This document shows, piece by piece, positions 6,562 through 12,494 of a stretch of 12,494 bases of DNA (positions within the stretch are counted from its first letter, which is position 1; each line of letters opens with the position of its first letter). Under the pieces are notes generated by a model that ran no database searches, was not told where the DNA came from, and worked only from the letters and a program-made list of their open reading frames with translations. Made by a program: the position numbers and the translations under genes. Source of the stretch: Actinoplanes liguriensis (lineage in GTDB: Bacteria > Actinomycetota > Actinomycetes > Mycobacteriales > Micromonosporaceae); NCBI GenBank assembly GCA_000715855.1, contig KL571225.1, positions 148,162 through 160,655 on the forward strand. The letters run 5' to 3'.

Positions 6562-7462
6562 CCGAATCGCGGTACGACTGGAGGGCCGGGACCTGGAGCT
6601 GTCCAACCTGGACAAGCTGATGTTCCCGGCGGCCGGGTTCACCAAGGGCGAGGTGATCGACTACTACACCCGGATCGCCCCGGTCCTGCTGCCGCACTTG
6701 CGTGACCGCCCGGTGACCCGGATCCGCTTCCCGAACGGCGTCGAGGGCGTGCACTTCTTCGAGAAGAACAAGCCGGGGGGTACGCCGGACTGGGTGCGTC
6801 TGGAGACCCTGCCGGTGCCGGGCTCCACGAAGAGCCGGGAGACGATCGACTTCGTGGTCGTCGACGAGTTGCCCACCCTGGTGTGGCTGGCCAACCTCGC
6901 GGCGATCGAGCTGCACACCCCGCAGTGGCGGATCGGGGCTGACCCGGACATGCTCGTCGTCGACCTGGATCCGGGGGCGCCGGCCGGGTTGCGGGAGTGC
7001 GGCGCGGTGGCGGTGCTGATGCGCGATCGGCTCGCGGAGGACGGGATCACGGCGTACCCGAAGACGTCCGGCAAGAAGGGGATGCAGCTCTGCTGCCCGA
7101 TCTCCGGGACGCAGAACGCCGAGATCGTGGCCGGCTACGCCAAGCGGGTCGCCGACGAGCTGGCGCGACTCGTGCCCGGGTCGATCACCGCGAAGATGGC
7201 GAAGCAGCTGCGCCCCGGGAAGATCTTCATCGACTGGAGTCAGAACAACGCGGCGAAGACGACGGTGACGCCGTACTCGCTGCGGGCCGGCGCGTCACCG
7301 ACCGCCTCGACGCCGCTGACCTGGGACGAGACCGAGGCGATGGCCACCGGCGACGCGGAGGCTCGCCAGTTCACCGCCGCCGAGGTGCTGGAGCGCGCCG
7401 ACCGGCTCGGCGACCTCCTGGCCGACCTGCGCGAGCCCGGTCCGGCCGTGCCCACTCCCTGA
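6554..7462 (+). CDS. ligD: LigD-type polymerase/primase domain protein (stand-alone PolDom)
   Basis: This 302-residue archaeo-eukaryotic primase-type polymerase adds ribo- or deoxyribonucleotides at broken ends during NHEJ. Metal-binding acids are visible as VVDLDPG (D137, D139) and IDWSQN (D227), the same numbers as in the M. tuberculosis PolDom. Other signatures are the N-terminal LSNLDKLMFPAAGFTKGEVIDYY, FFEKNKPGGTPDW, LVWLANLAAIELHTPQW, and KTTVTPYSLRAG. The nucleotide-binding motif usually written SGxxGxH reads SGKKGMQ (172-178), so a glutamine (Q178) replaces the usual histidine. ATG at 6554 overlaps the ligase stop by 8 bp, which argues for translational coupling. Length and content match a single PolDom with no nuclease domain attached. 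The VanZ-like gene follows about 47 bp later. Confidence 0.92.
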   Translation: MPDRIAVRLEGRDLELSNLDKLMFPAAGFTKGEVIDYYTRIAPVLLPHLRDRPVTRIRFPNGVEGVHFFEKNKPGGTPDWVRLETLPVPGSTKSRETIDFVVVDELPTLVWLANLAAIELHTPQWRIGADPDMLVVDLDPGAPAGLRECGAVAVLMRDRLAEDGITAYPKTSGKKGMQLCCPISGTQNAEIVAGYAKRVADELARLVPGSITAKMAKQLRPGKIFIDWSQNNAAKTTVTPYSLRAGASPTASTPLTWDETEAMATGDAEARQFTAAEVLERADRLGDLLADLREPGPAVPTP

Positions 7463-7509
7463 CCGGCGGCGGTCGGCCGGCGCTGGCGGGGGTCTGCTTG
7501 GCTGGCGGG

Positions 7510-7998
7510 GTGCTGGACTCGGGGGTCGTCTGGGCGGTGGTGAGCCAGCCACGGCTGTTGGTGCTGCTCGGGGTGACCGTGCTGGTGGCCGGGCCGATCG
7601 GGGTGCGGCTCAGCCCCGGGCGCAGGCACCTTGGCGTGCTGTTCGTGCTGACGCTCGGGGCCGTGCTGGCGGCGACCACGACGACCGGGGAGCTGCGGCC
7701 GTCGCTGCTCGGCGTTCGGTCCTATCTGGACGGGTTCGCTCACCCTGCGTACGTGATAAGTGGTTTTGGAAGCAGTCGCGAGAAGATCGCGAATGTCGGC
7801 CTCTTCCTGCCGCTGGGCCTACTTGCCGTGCGGCTGTGGCCGCGGCCGCTCATCGTGCTCGCCGCGCTGGCGACGCTGACCTTCGGCATCGAGCTCTGGC
7901 AGGCCCTGATCGGCCGTGGCGGCGATGCCGTCGACGTGCTGCACAACACCGTCGGCGCCCTGGTCGGCATCGGGATCGCCCGGCTCTGGAAGCGGTAG
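7510..7998 (+). CDS. VanZ-like membrane protein
   Basis: The 162-residue protein has about four hydrophobic segments (near residues 14-32, 41-57, 94-110 and 112-130 from this start). It carries the VanZ signature: ANVGLFLPLG (94-103), then IELWQALIGRGGDAVDVLHNTVGALVG (127-153), with the conserved E, Q, R, D-x-x-D and N-x-x-G. VanZ gives low-level teicoplanin resistance in enterococci; most actinobacterial members are uncharacterised membrane proteins, so resistance should not be assumed. The start is uncertain: GTG at 7510 is used, while GTG at 7537 or 7540 would be equally usable and TTG at 7498 is less likely. It lies downstream of the NHEJ genes, probably by accident of location, and ends before the PadR operator. 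Confidence 0.8.
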   Translation: MLDSGVVWAVVSQPRLLVLLGVTVLVAGPIGVRLSPGRRHLGVLFVLTLGAVLAATTTTGELRPSLLGVRSYLDGFAHPAYVISGFGSSREKIANVGLFLPLGLLAVRLWPRPLIVLAALATLTFGIELWQALIGRGGDAVDVLHNTVGALVGIGIARLWKR

Positions 7999-8004
7999 AC
8001 GGCC

Positions 8005-8027
8005 TACCTTGCGCCGCAAGGTACTCT
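8005..8027 (+). promoter_or_regulatory. PadR operator-like palindrome overlapping a -10 element
   Basis: TACCTTGC-GCC-GCAAGGTA (8005-8023) is a perfect inverted repeat with 8-bp arms and a 3-bp centre. TACTCT (8022-8027) overlaps its right end, fits the -10 consensus TANNNT, and stands seven bases before the PadR ATG at 8035. This suggests a leaderless mRNA with autorepression by PadR. PadR proteins commonly bind such dyads at their own promoter; binding here is inferred. Confidence 0.65.
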
Positions 8028-8034
8028 GTCGTGC

Positions 8035-8379
8035 ATGGCAGAAGGAGCGCAGTTGGCGTCCGGGCTCCGGCGGGGAACTCTGGAGTTCTGCGTGCTCGCG
8101 ATGGTCGAGTATGAGGATCGCTACGGCACCGAGATCGTGCGTCGGCTCGCCGAGGAGCAGACCCTCGCCGCGACCGAGGGCACGATCTATCCGTTGCTGT
8201 CCCGGCTGCGCCGCGGTGGCCTGCTGGACAGCAAATGGGCCGAGTCGCCCAGTGGCCCACCCCGGCGCTACTACAGCCTCACCCCGTCCGGGCGGTCCGC
8301 GCTCGCGCATTTCCGCACCGAGTGGGTGTCGTTCCGTCAGACCGTCGACCGTCTCGTGGGAACCGGTGAGATCGCATGA
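8035..8379 (+). CDS. PadR-family transcriptional regulator
   Basis: This 114-residue short-type PadR regulator has a winged helix-turn-helix: RRGTLEFCVLAMVEYEDRYGTEIVRRLAEE, then the recognition helix ATEGTIYPLLSRLRRGGLL, and the wing SGPPRRYYSLTPSGRSAL. The C-terminal helix (WVSFRQTVDRLV) would dimerise. It probably represses its own gene by binding the palindrome at 8005-8023. It has no recognisable Shine-Dalgarno, consistent with a leaderless start. The stop overlaps the ATG of the next gene as ATGA, so the pair is translationally coupled. PadR followed by a HAAS-domain membrane protein is a widespread actinobacterial and firmicute arrangement. The inducing signal is unknown. Confidence 0.92.
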   Translation: MAEGAQLASGLRRGTLEFCVLAMVEYEDRYGTEIVRRLAEEQTLAATEGTIYPLLSRLRRGGLLDSKWAESPSGPPRRYYSLTPSGRSALAHFRTEWVSFRQTVDRLVGTGEIA

Positions 8380-8831
8380 AGCCCAACCAGCCCGACCTGG
8401 TCGGTGAGTACCTGCACGAGGTTGACCTGCGCCTGAGCGGCCTGCCGTTGCTGCAGCGCCGGGAGTTGCTGGCCGACCTGGCCGCGCACATCGCGACCGA
8501 GCGGACCGAGCGCAACGTGCAGAGCGAAGGGGAGTTGATCGAGATCCTGGAACGGCTCGGCAGCCCCGAGGTGGTGGCCGCGGCGGCCTACGAGGAGGCC
8601 GGCGCTCCACGAACGTCCGCGCCGCTGCCCCCGCCGTTCGTTCCTGCCCGGCCGACCCGTGCGCTGCGGAAGGGCCTGTGGATCCTCGCGGCCTGCTCGA
8701 CCCTGGTCATGCTGTTCCTGCTGTGCGGAGTCCTCACGTTCCGGTCCAGCGGCGACGGGCCGGCGCCGGCCGAGGCGACGGTGGCGCCGGTCCCGCCGTC
8801 ACCGGCGAGGCCCGCGTCACCGACGCCGTGA
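8376..8831 (+). CDS. HAAS-domain single-pass membrane protein, PadR partner
   Basis: The 151-residue protein starts with a HAAS-type helical domain (residues about 7-73): LVGEYLHEVDLRLSGLPLLQRRELLADLAAHI, then ELIEILERLGSPEVVAAAAYEE. A proline-rich linker (83-92) leads to one transmembrane helix at 101-122 (LWILAACSTLVMLFLLCGVLTF) and a Pro/Ala-rich tail likely outside the cell. HAAS proteins are thought to work with PadR regulators in membrane-linked signalling or to prefix permeases; here no permease is attached. The gene overlaps PadR by 4 bp. Its stop is 4 bp from the convergent XPB stop with no terminator between, so the two transcripts very likely overlap. Confidence 0.85.
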   Translation: MKPNQPDLVGEYLHEVDLRLSGLPLLQRRELLADLAAHIATERTERNVQSEGELIEILERLGSPEVVAAAAYEEAGAPRTSAPLPPPFVPARPTRALRKGLWILAACSTLVMLFLLCGVLTFRSSGDGPAPAEATVAPVPPSPARPASPTP

Positions 8832-8835
8832 GCCC

Positions 8836-10497
8836 TCAGTCGACCTGGGGGAGCGGCGGGCCGAGCACGTCGTCCGCGTCCACGATCTTGTAGGCGTAAC
8901 CCTGCTCGGCCAGGAAGCGCTGGCGGTGCGCGGCATACTCGGTGTCGATGGTGTCGCGGGACACGACCGTGTAGAAGTGCGCCTGCCGCCCGTCGCCCTT
9001 GGGCCGCAGCACCCGGCCGAGCCGCTGCGCCTCCTCCTGCCGGGAGCCGAACGTGCCGGAGACCTGGATCGCCACCGCGGCCTCCGGCAGGTCGATGGAG
9101 AAGTTCCCGACCTTCGACAGTACGAGTGTGCGCAGCTCACCCGAGCGGAACGCGTCGAACAGCCGCTCGCGCTCCTTGTTCGTGGTCGAGCCCTCGACGA
9201 TCGGCGCGTCGAGGTACTCCCCCAGCGTGTGCAACTGGTCGAGGAAGCCGCCGATGACCAGCACCTGCTCGGTCGGGTGCTTCTCGACCAGCGCTTTCAC
9301 GACGGGCAGCTTCGTGCGGGCGGTGGCGGCGGCCTTGTAGCGCTCCTCGGCGTCGGTCACCGCGTACGCCATCCGCTCCGCCTCGGTCAGCGTGACCCGC
9401 ACCTCGACACACTCCGCGGGGGCGATCCAGCCCTGCGACTCGATGTCCTTCCACGGGGCGTCGTAGCGCTTCGGGCCGATCAGCGAGAAGACGTCGCCCT
9501 CGCGGCCGTCCTCCCGTACGAGAGTCGCGGTCAACCCCAGCCGCCGGCGGGCCTGAAGGTCCGCGGTGAAGCGGAAGATCGGCGCCGGCAGCAGGTGCAC
9601 CTCGTCGTAGATGACCAGACCCCAGTCCCGCGCGCCGAACAGGTCCAGGTGGGTGAACGCGCCGCCGCGGCGGGACGTGAGCACCTGGTACGTCGCGATG
9701 GTGACCGGGCGGATCTCCTTGCGCTCGCCGCTGTACTCCCCGATCTCGTCCTCGGTCAGCGACGTGCGCGCGATCAGCTCCCGCTTCCACTGCCGGCCGG
9801 CGACCGTGTTCGTCACCAGGATCAGCGTGGTCGCCTTGGCGGTCGCCATCGCCGCCGCGCCGACCAGCGTCTTGCCCGCGCCGCAGGGCAGCACGACGAC
9901 GCCGGAGCCACCGGCCCAGAAGCCGTCGACCGCCTCCTGCTGGTAGGGCCGGAGGGTCCAGCCGTCCTCGGCCAGGTCGATCTCGTGCGCCTCGCCGTCG
10001 ACGTAACCGGCCAGGTCCTCGGCCGGCCAGCCGAGCTTGAGCAGCGCCTGCTTGAGCCGGCCGCGCTCGGAGCCGTGCACCGCGATGGTCTCGTCGTCGA
10101 TCCGCGCGCCGAGCATCCCGGCCAGCTTCTTCGACTTCGACACCTCGAGCAGCACGATCTTGTCGAGCCCGCGCAGGACCAGGCCGTGCACCGGGTCGTT
10201 GAGCAGCTGCAGGCGCCCGTAGCGATCCATCGTCTCGGCGACGTCGACCAGCAGCGCGTGCGGCACCGGGTAGCGCGAGAACTTGATCAGGGAGTCGACC
10301 ACGCTCTCCGCGTCGTGGCCGGCGGCCCGCGAGTTCCACAACCCCAGCGGGGTCAGCCGGTAGGTGTGCACGTGCTCCGGCGACCGCTCCAGCTCGGCGA
10401 ACGGCGCGATCGCCATCCGGCAGGCCTGTGCGTCCGGGTGGTCTACCTCGAGAAGCAGGGTTTTGTCCGACTGCACGATCAGTGGTCCGTTGGTCAC
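8836..10497 (-). CDS. XPB-type DNA repair helicase (ERCC3/Rad25 homologue)
   Basis: This 553-residue SF2 helicase unwinds DNA 3' to 5' with ATP. It is close to the mycobacterial XPB (Rv0861c, about 542 residues) along its whole length. The damage-recognition N-terminal part (GPLIVQSDKTLLLEVDH..., AGHDAE) is followed by Walker A LPCGAGKT (K209), the DEVH box (298-301), GLTATL (motif III) and the XPB RED motif (328-330). The second RecA domain ends with FGSRQEEAQRLGRVLRPK (motif VI). GTG at 10497 is chosen because GAAGGA lies seven bases upstream (10505-10510) and the homology begins there. The ATG at 10578 would add 27 residues without homology. Its likely partner gene is upstream on the same strand. 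The cellular role in bacteria is not well settled; nucleotide excision repair is inferred from eukaryotic XPB. Confidence 0.95.
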   Translation of the reverse strand: MTNGPLIVQSDKTLLLEVDHPDAQACRMAIAPFAELERSPEHVHTYRLTPLGLWNSRAAGHDAESVVDSLIKFSRYPVPHALLVDVAETMDRYGRLQLLNDPVHGLVLRGLDKIVLLEVSKSKKLAGMLGARIDDETIAVHGSERGRLKQALLKLGWPAEDLAGYVDGEAHEIDLAEDGWTLRPYQQEAVDGFWAGGSGVVVLPCGAGKTLVGAAAMATAKATTLILVTNTVAGRQWKRELIARTSLTEDEIGEYSGERKEIRPVTIATYQVLTSRRGGAFTHLDLFGARDWGLVIYDEVHLLPAPIFRFTADLQARRRLGLTATLVREDGREGDVFSLIGPKRYDAPWKDIESQGWIAPAECVEVRVTLTEAERMAYAVTDAEERYKAAATARTKLPVVKALVEKHPTEQVLVIGGFLDQLHTLGEYLDAPIVEGSTTNKERERLFDAFRSGELRTLVLSKVGNFSIDLPEAAVAIQVSGTFGSRQEEAQRLGRVLRPKGDGRQAHFYTVVSRDTIDTEYAAHRQRFLAEQGYAYKIVDADDVLGPPLPQVD

Positions 10498-10530
10498 GCG
10501 TATGTCCTTCACCGAACGGAAAAGCCAACC

Positions 10531-10559
10531 ATTCAGTGTGCCACGAAAATCAGGTGCAA
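10531..10559 (-). promoter_or_regulatory. Candidate promoter of the XPB gene
   Basis: On the minus strand, TTGCAC (10559-10554) and CTGAAT (10536-10531) are 17 bases apart. The -35 is good and the -10 poor. The start would lie near 10525, about 28 bases before the GTG, leaving room for the GAAGGA ribosome binding site. This AT-richer stretch is the main part of the 139-bp gap between the two helicase-type genes. Confidence 0.35.
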
Positions 10560-10590
10560 CATTTCCGCGGCTCGGCACGTGTAGTCCTCT

Positions 10591-10630
10591 GGCCGGGTCG
10601 TGGCGTCACGGGGGCGTGCACGGCCCGGCC
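10591..10630 (-). terminator. Hairpin after the helicase-C/WYL gene, possible terminator
   Basis: Arms GGCCGGGTCGTG (10591-10602) and CACGGCCCGGCC (10619-10630) pair at 11 of 12 positions around a 16-base loop. The hairpin begins seven bases after the stop codon of the upstream minus-strand gene. There is no U-tract, so it may be a weak or Rho-aided terminator, or a transcript-stabilising stem. Confidence 0.45.
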
Positions 10631-10636
10631 AGGACC

Positions 10637-12494
10637 TCACTCCTCGGTGACCGCGGCCGTGATCCGGTGCAGGGCGAACGTGTGCAGGCTCTCGCCCCGC
10701 TCGTCCTCCGCCCGCAGATAGCCGGCACTCAGCGAGACCGGCCGGACCAGCCGGGACAGCGTCGCGCCGTGCGAGTCGACGTAGCCCACCCACACCCTGG
10801 CCCGGTCCCGCACGGCCTGCTGCAGCACCGCCATCGCCTGGCTGTGCTGCTGCACCGCGGTCAGGCCGGGCACCGCCTGCCCCTGCGCGGCCCGCACGGT
10901 CACCGGCGCCCGCCGGGCCGCCCGGGTCGCGATGTCGCCGCGGCGCAGTTGCTCGACCACGCCGGCGAGACGCGGCCCGACCAGGGTCGGTGGGCCGGCC
11001 GGCTCGACGATCCGCGGGGTGCGGGACGGCGCGCGCCGCGCCTTCGGCCTGGTCAGCACCGCGGCGCCACCCGCGTCCTCGGCGACCGGGGCGAACCCCG
11101 CCTCGCGCAGCGCGCCCAGCAGCCGGGCCACCGGGCGCGGGCTGACCAGCACGGTCGGCGCGATCCGGCGCAGGTCGAGAACGGTCAGCCGCCGTTCGCT
11201 GAGCACCTCGGCGATCAGTGCCTCGTCGTCGCTGCGCAGGTAGGACCCGGCGGACCCGCTGCGCAGCCCGCCGTGCTTGCGGGCGGTGTCGTCGATCAGG
11301 TATTCCAGCGTCTGCGGCACCGGCGTGCGGGACCGGCGGCGGAACAGGGCGTGCAGGTCGGTGGCGGTGTAACCGACGTCCAGCGCGCGCCGGATGCTGG
11401 CCGGGGTGACCCGGAAGACGCTGGCCCCGCCGACCGACTCCGGCTCGGCGATCACGTCCAGCTCGCCGGCGAGCTCCGGCTCCGGCGGGCCGGGCACGAC
11501 CACGGTCAGGTCGGCCTGGACCAGGACGTGGTCGACCGGCGCGGGCAGCAGCACGTCCAGTGCGCGGATCGCGTCCGCGGGGGTCTCCTCCGGGTGCAGG
11601 CCCAGCGGATCGTTCTCGGTCACCTCGGGGTCGGTGAGCAACAGCCGCGCGTACGACGTGACGGCCCCCAGCCCGGTGATCCCGAGCAGCGCGGCCCCGG
11701 TGTAACCGTCCCGGTGCCCCAGCTCCCGCCCCCGTGCCCGCCGTGGCGCCTGCCAGGACAGCAGGGTGAGCAGATCGTCGACCGCGGGCGCCGAGCCCGG
11801 CTCCAGGTCGGCGAGCGCGTCCAGGGCCTCGCGACGGGCCTGAGGTGCTCCGGCGCGCTCGGCGTCCGGGGCGAGCGCGTTGATCGGCCGGTCCCGCTCG
11901 TCCCGCTTGCCGACCAGACCGGGCTGGCGGGTCATGGTGAGCCAGGCCCGGGCCAGGACGGTCCAGCGGTGGGCCATGCCGGCCGCGCGCCACAGGTCGT
12001 ACGCCCCGGTGGGCAGGAAGATGTCCTGCACCGCGCCGGGCGCCCGGTGGACCGGGGTCTCGGACTCGCCGAGCAGGCCGGCCGCGTACGTCACCTCGAC
12101 CAGCAGGGCCGCGCCCGGCTCGTCCAGGCCAGCCGCCCGGGCCAGCCGCTTCAGGTCGCGGACACCCAGCCCACCGGTCTTCAGCAGCGGGGCCGGCTCG
12201 GCCGCGAGCGCCTCCAGCACCGCCTCCGCGGCCCGGACCGCCTCCATGGTCTGTCCCGCCCCGGCCGAGTCGACCGCCTTCATGTCGCGGACGGTCGCGT
12301 CCGGGATCGGCGGGAACGGACGCAGCGCGCCGAGCGGCCCGGTGTCCCGCCGCAGCAGCAGCCCGACCTCGCGGGGCAGCTCGACCAGCTCGCCGTCGGC
12401 GCGCGGAGCCCGGCCGGACTCCGAGATCGGCACCAGGATGTGCTGCTCGACGAGCCATCGGATCGGCTCGGCGACGTCGGTGGTGCTCCGGCTC
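10637..12494 (-). CDS. Helicase_C_3/WYL-domain protein, XPB neighbour (N-terminus beyond window)
   Basis: The frame is open to the right edge (first whole codon ends at 12493), giving 618 visible residues. Relatives are roughly 750-800 residues long, so the N-terminal part is missing. GTG at 12433 is internal, because coding sequence (AEPIRWLVEQHILVPIS) continues upstream. The middle, near LVQADLTVVVPGPPEPELAGEL and FRVTPASIRRALDVGYTATDLHALF, then SRTPVPQTLEYLIDD, is typical of the XPB/Ssl2-like Helicase_C_3 region. No Walker A or DEAD-type box is seen, so it is not an active helicase in the visible part. The last 60 residues (VWVGYVDSHGATLSRLVRPVSLSAGYLRA...FALHRI) resemble a WYL domain, which binds nucleic acid or nucleotide ligands. 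It corresponds in place to Rv0862c next to XPB in M. tuberculosis. A partner role with XPB is inferred from that conserved neighbourhood. Confidence 0.85.
   Translation of the reverse strand, partial: SRSTTDVAEPIRWLVEQHILVPISESGRAPRADGELVELPREVGLLLRRDTGPLGALRPFPPIPDATVRDMKAVDSAGAGQTMEAVRAAEAVLEALAAEPAPLLKTGGLGVRDLKRLARAAGLDEPGAALLVEVTYAAGLLGESETPVHRAPGAVQDIFLPTGAYDLWRAAGMAHRWTVLARAWLTMTRQPGLVGKRDERDRPINALAPDAERAGAPQARREALDALADLEPGSAPAVDDLLTLLSWQAPRRARGRELGHRDGYTGAALLGITGLGAVTSYARLLLTDPEVTENDPLGLHPEETPADAIRALDVLLPAPVDHVLVQADLTVVVPGPPEPELAGELDVIAEPESVGGASVFRVTPASIRRALDVGYTATDLHALFRRRSRTPVPQTLEYLIDDTARKHGGLRSGSAGSYLRSDDEALIAEVLSERRLTVLDLRRIAPTVLVSPRPVARLLGALREAGFAPVAEDAGGAAVLTRPKARRAPSRTPRIVEPAGPPTLVGPRLAGVVEQLRRGDIATRAARRAPVTVRAAQGQAVPGLTAVQQHSQAMAVLQQAVRDRARVWVGYVDSHGATLSRLVRPVSLSAGYLRAEDERGESLHTFALHRITAAVTEE

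Noticed and set aside
7510..7998. Glycopeptide resistance determinant based on VanZ similarity
   Set aside because: No other van gene is present, and most actinobacterial VanZ-like proteins have no known resistance role.
9137..10528. 463-codon minus-strand frame overlapping XPB
   Set aside because: It is an out-of-frame shadow of the XPB gene, rich in Arg and Gly with no domain signature.
10533..12458. 641-codon minus-strand frame overlapping the helicase-C/WYL gene
   Set aside because: Arg/Ala/Gly-rich shadow in another frame; the WYL and Helicase_C_3 features are in the frame ending at 10637.

Overview
The window is very GC-rich DNA whose real genes strongly prefer G or C at third codon positions, so many spurious antisense frames stay open. 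It carries an NHEJ locus (Ku plus split LigD), an XPB helicase beside a helicase-C/WYL protein, and a PadR/HAAS pair. Together these point to an actinobacterium, most likely a Micromonosporaceae relative such as Actinoplanes. That is inference from gene content; no marker gene is present. Bases 1-17 are a Tn5 mosaic-end (Nextera library) remnant, so the window starts at an assembly-contig end.

Left part (18-2841). A LysR-type regulator truncated by the contig end (minus) is divergent from an NmrA-like NAD(P)-binding protein (plus), with a perfect T-N11-A dyad between them. A strong hairpin terminator at 1225-1249 separates the NmrA gene from a convergent gene for a secreted, Ig-like-domain protein. 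Between that gene and the next is a 36-bp tandem repeat in which every unit carries a stop codon.

Centre (2806-7998). On the minus strand, Ku, a NUDIX hydrolase and an MFS transporter are packed with gaps of 13 and 25 bp. The transporter gene is broken by a single-base frameshift near 3793. Divergent from Ku are two overlapping plus-strand genes, one for the ligase and one for the polymerase/primase part of LigD, so the NHEJ machinery is present as separate proteins with no nuclease domain. A VanZ-like membrane protein follows. Ku would bind double-strand ends, the polymerase would fill or extend them, and the ligase would seal them.

Right part (8005-12494). A PadR regulator with a perfect 19-bp operator-like palindrome overlaps a HAAS-type single-pass membrane protein by 4 bp. 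These meet, tail to tail with a 4-bp gap, the minus-strand XPB DNA repair helicase. Upstream of XPB on the same strand is a large protein with a Helicase_C_3-type region and a C-terminal WYL domain, which runs off the right edge. The XPB/Helicase_C_3 arrangement matches the Rv0861c/Rv0862c neighbourhood of Mycobacterium tuberculosis.

No interval over 300 bp lacks a gene; the longest gaps are 10498-10636 and 2678-2805, both described below. No tRNA, rRNA, CRISPR array or insertion sequence was seen. I did not find a convincing wholly new system. The most interesting items are the split NHEJ locus with linked genes, the stop-bearing repeats, the operator palindromes and the XPB-partner protein.
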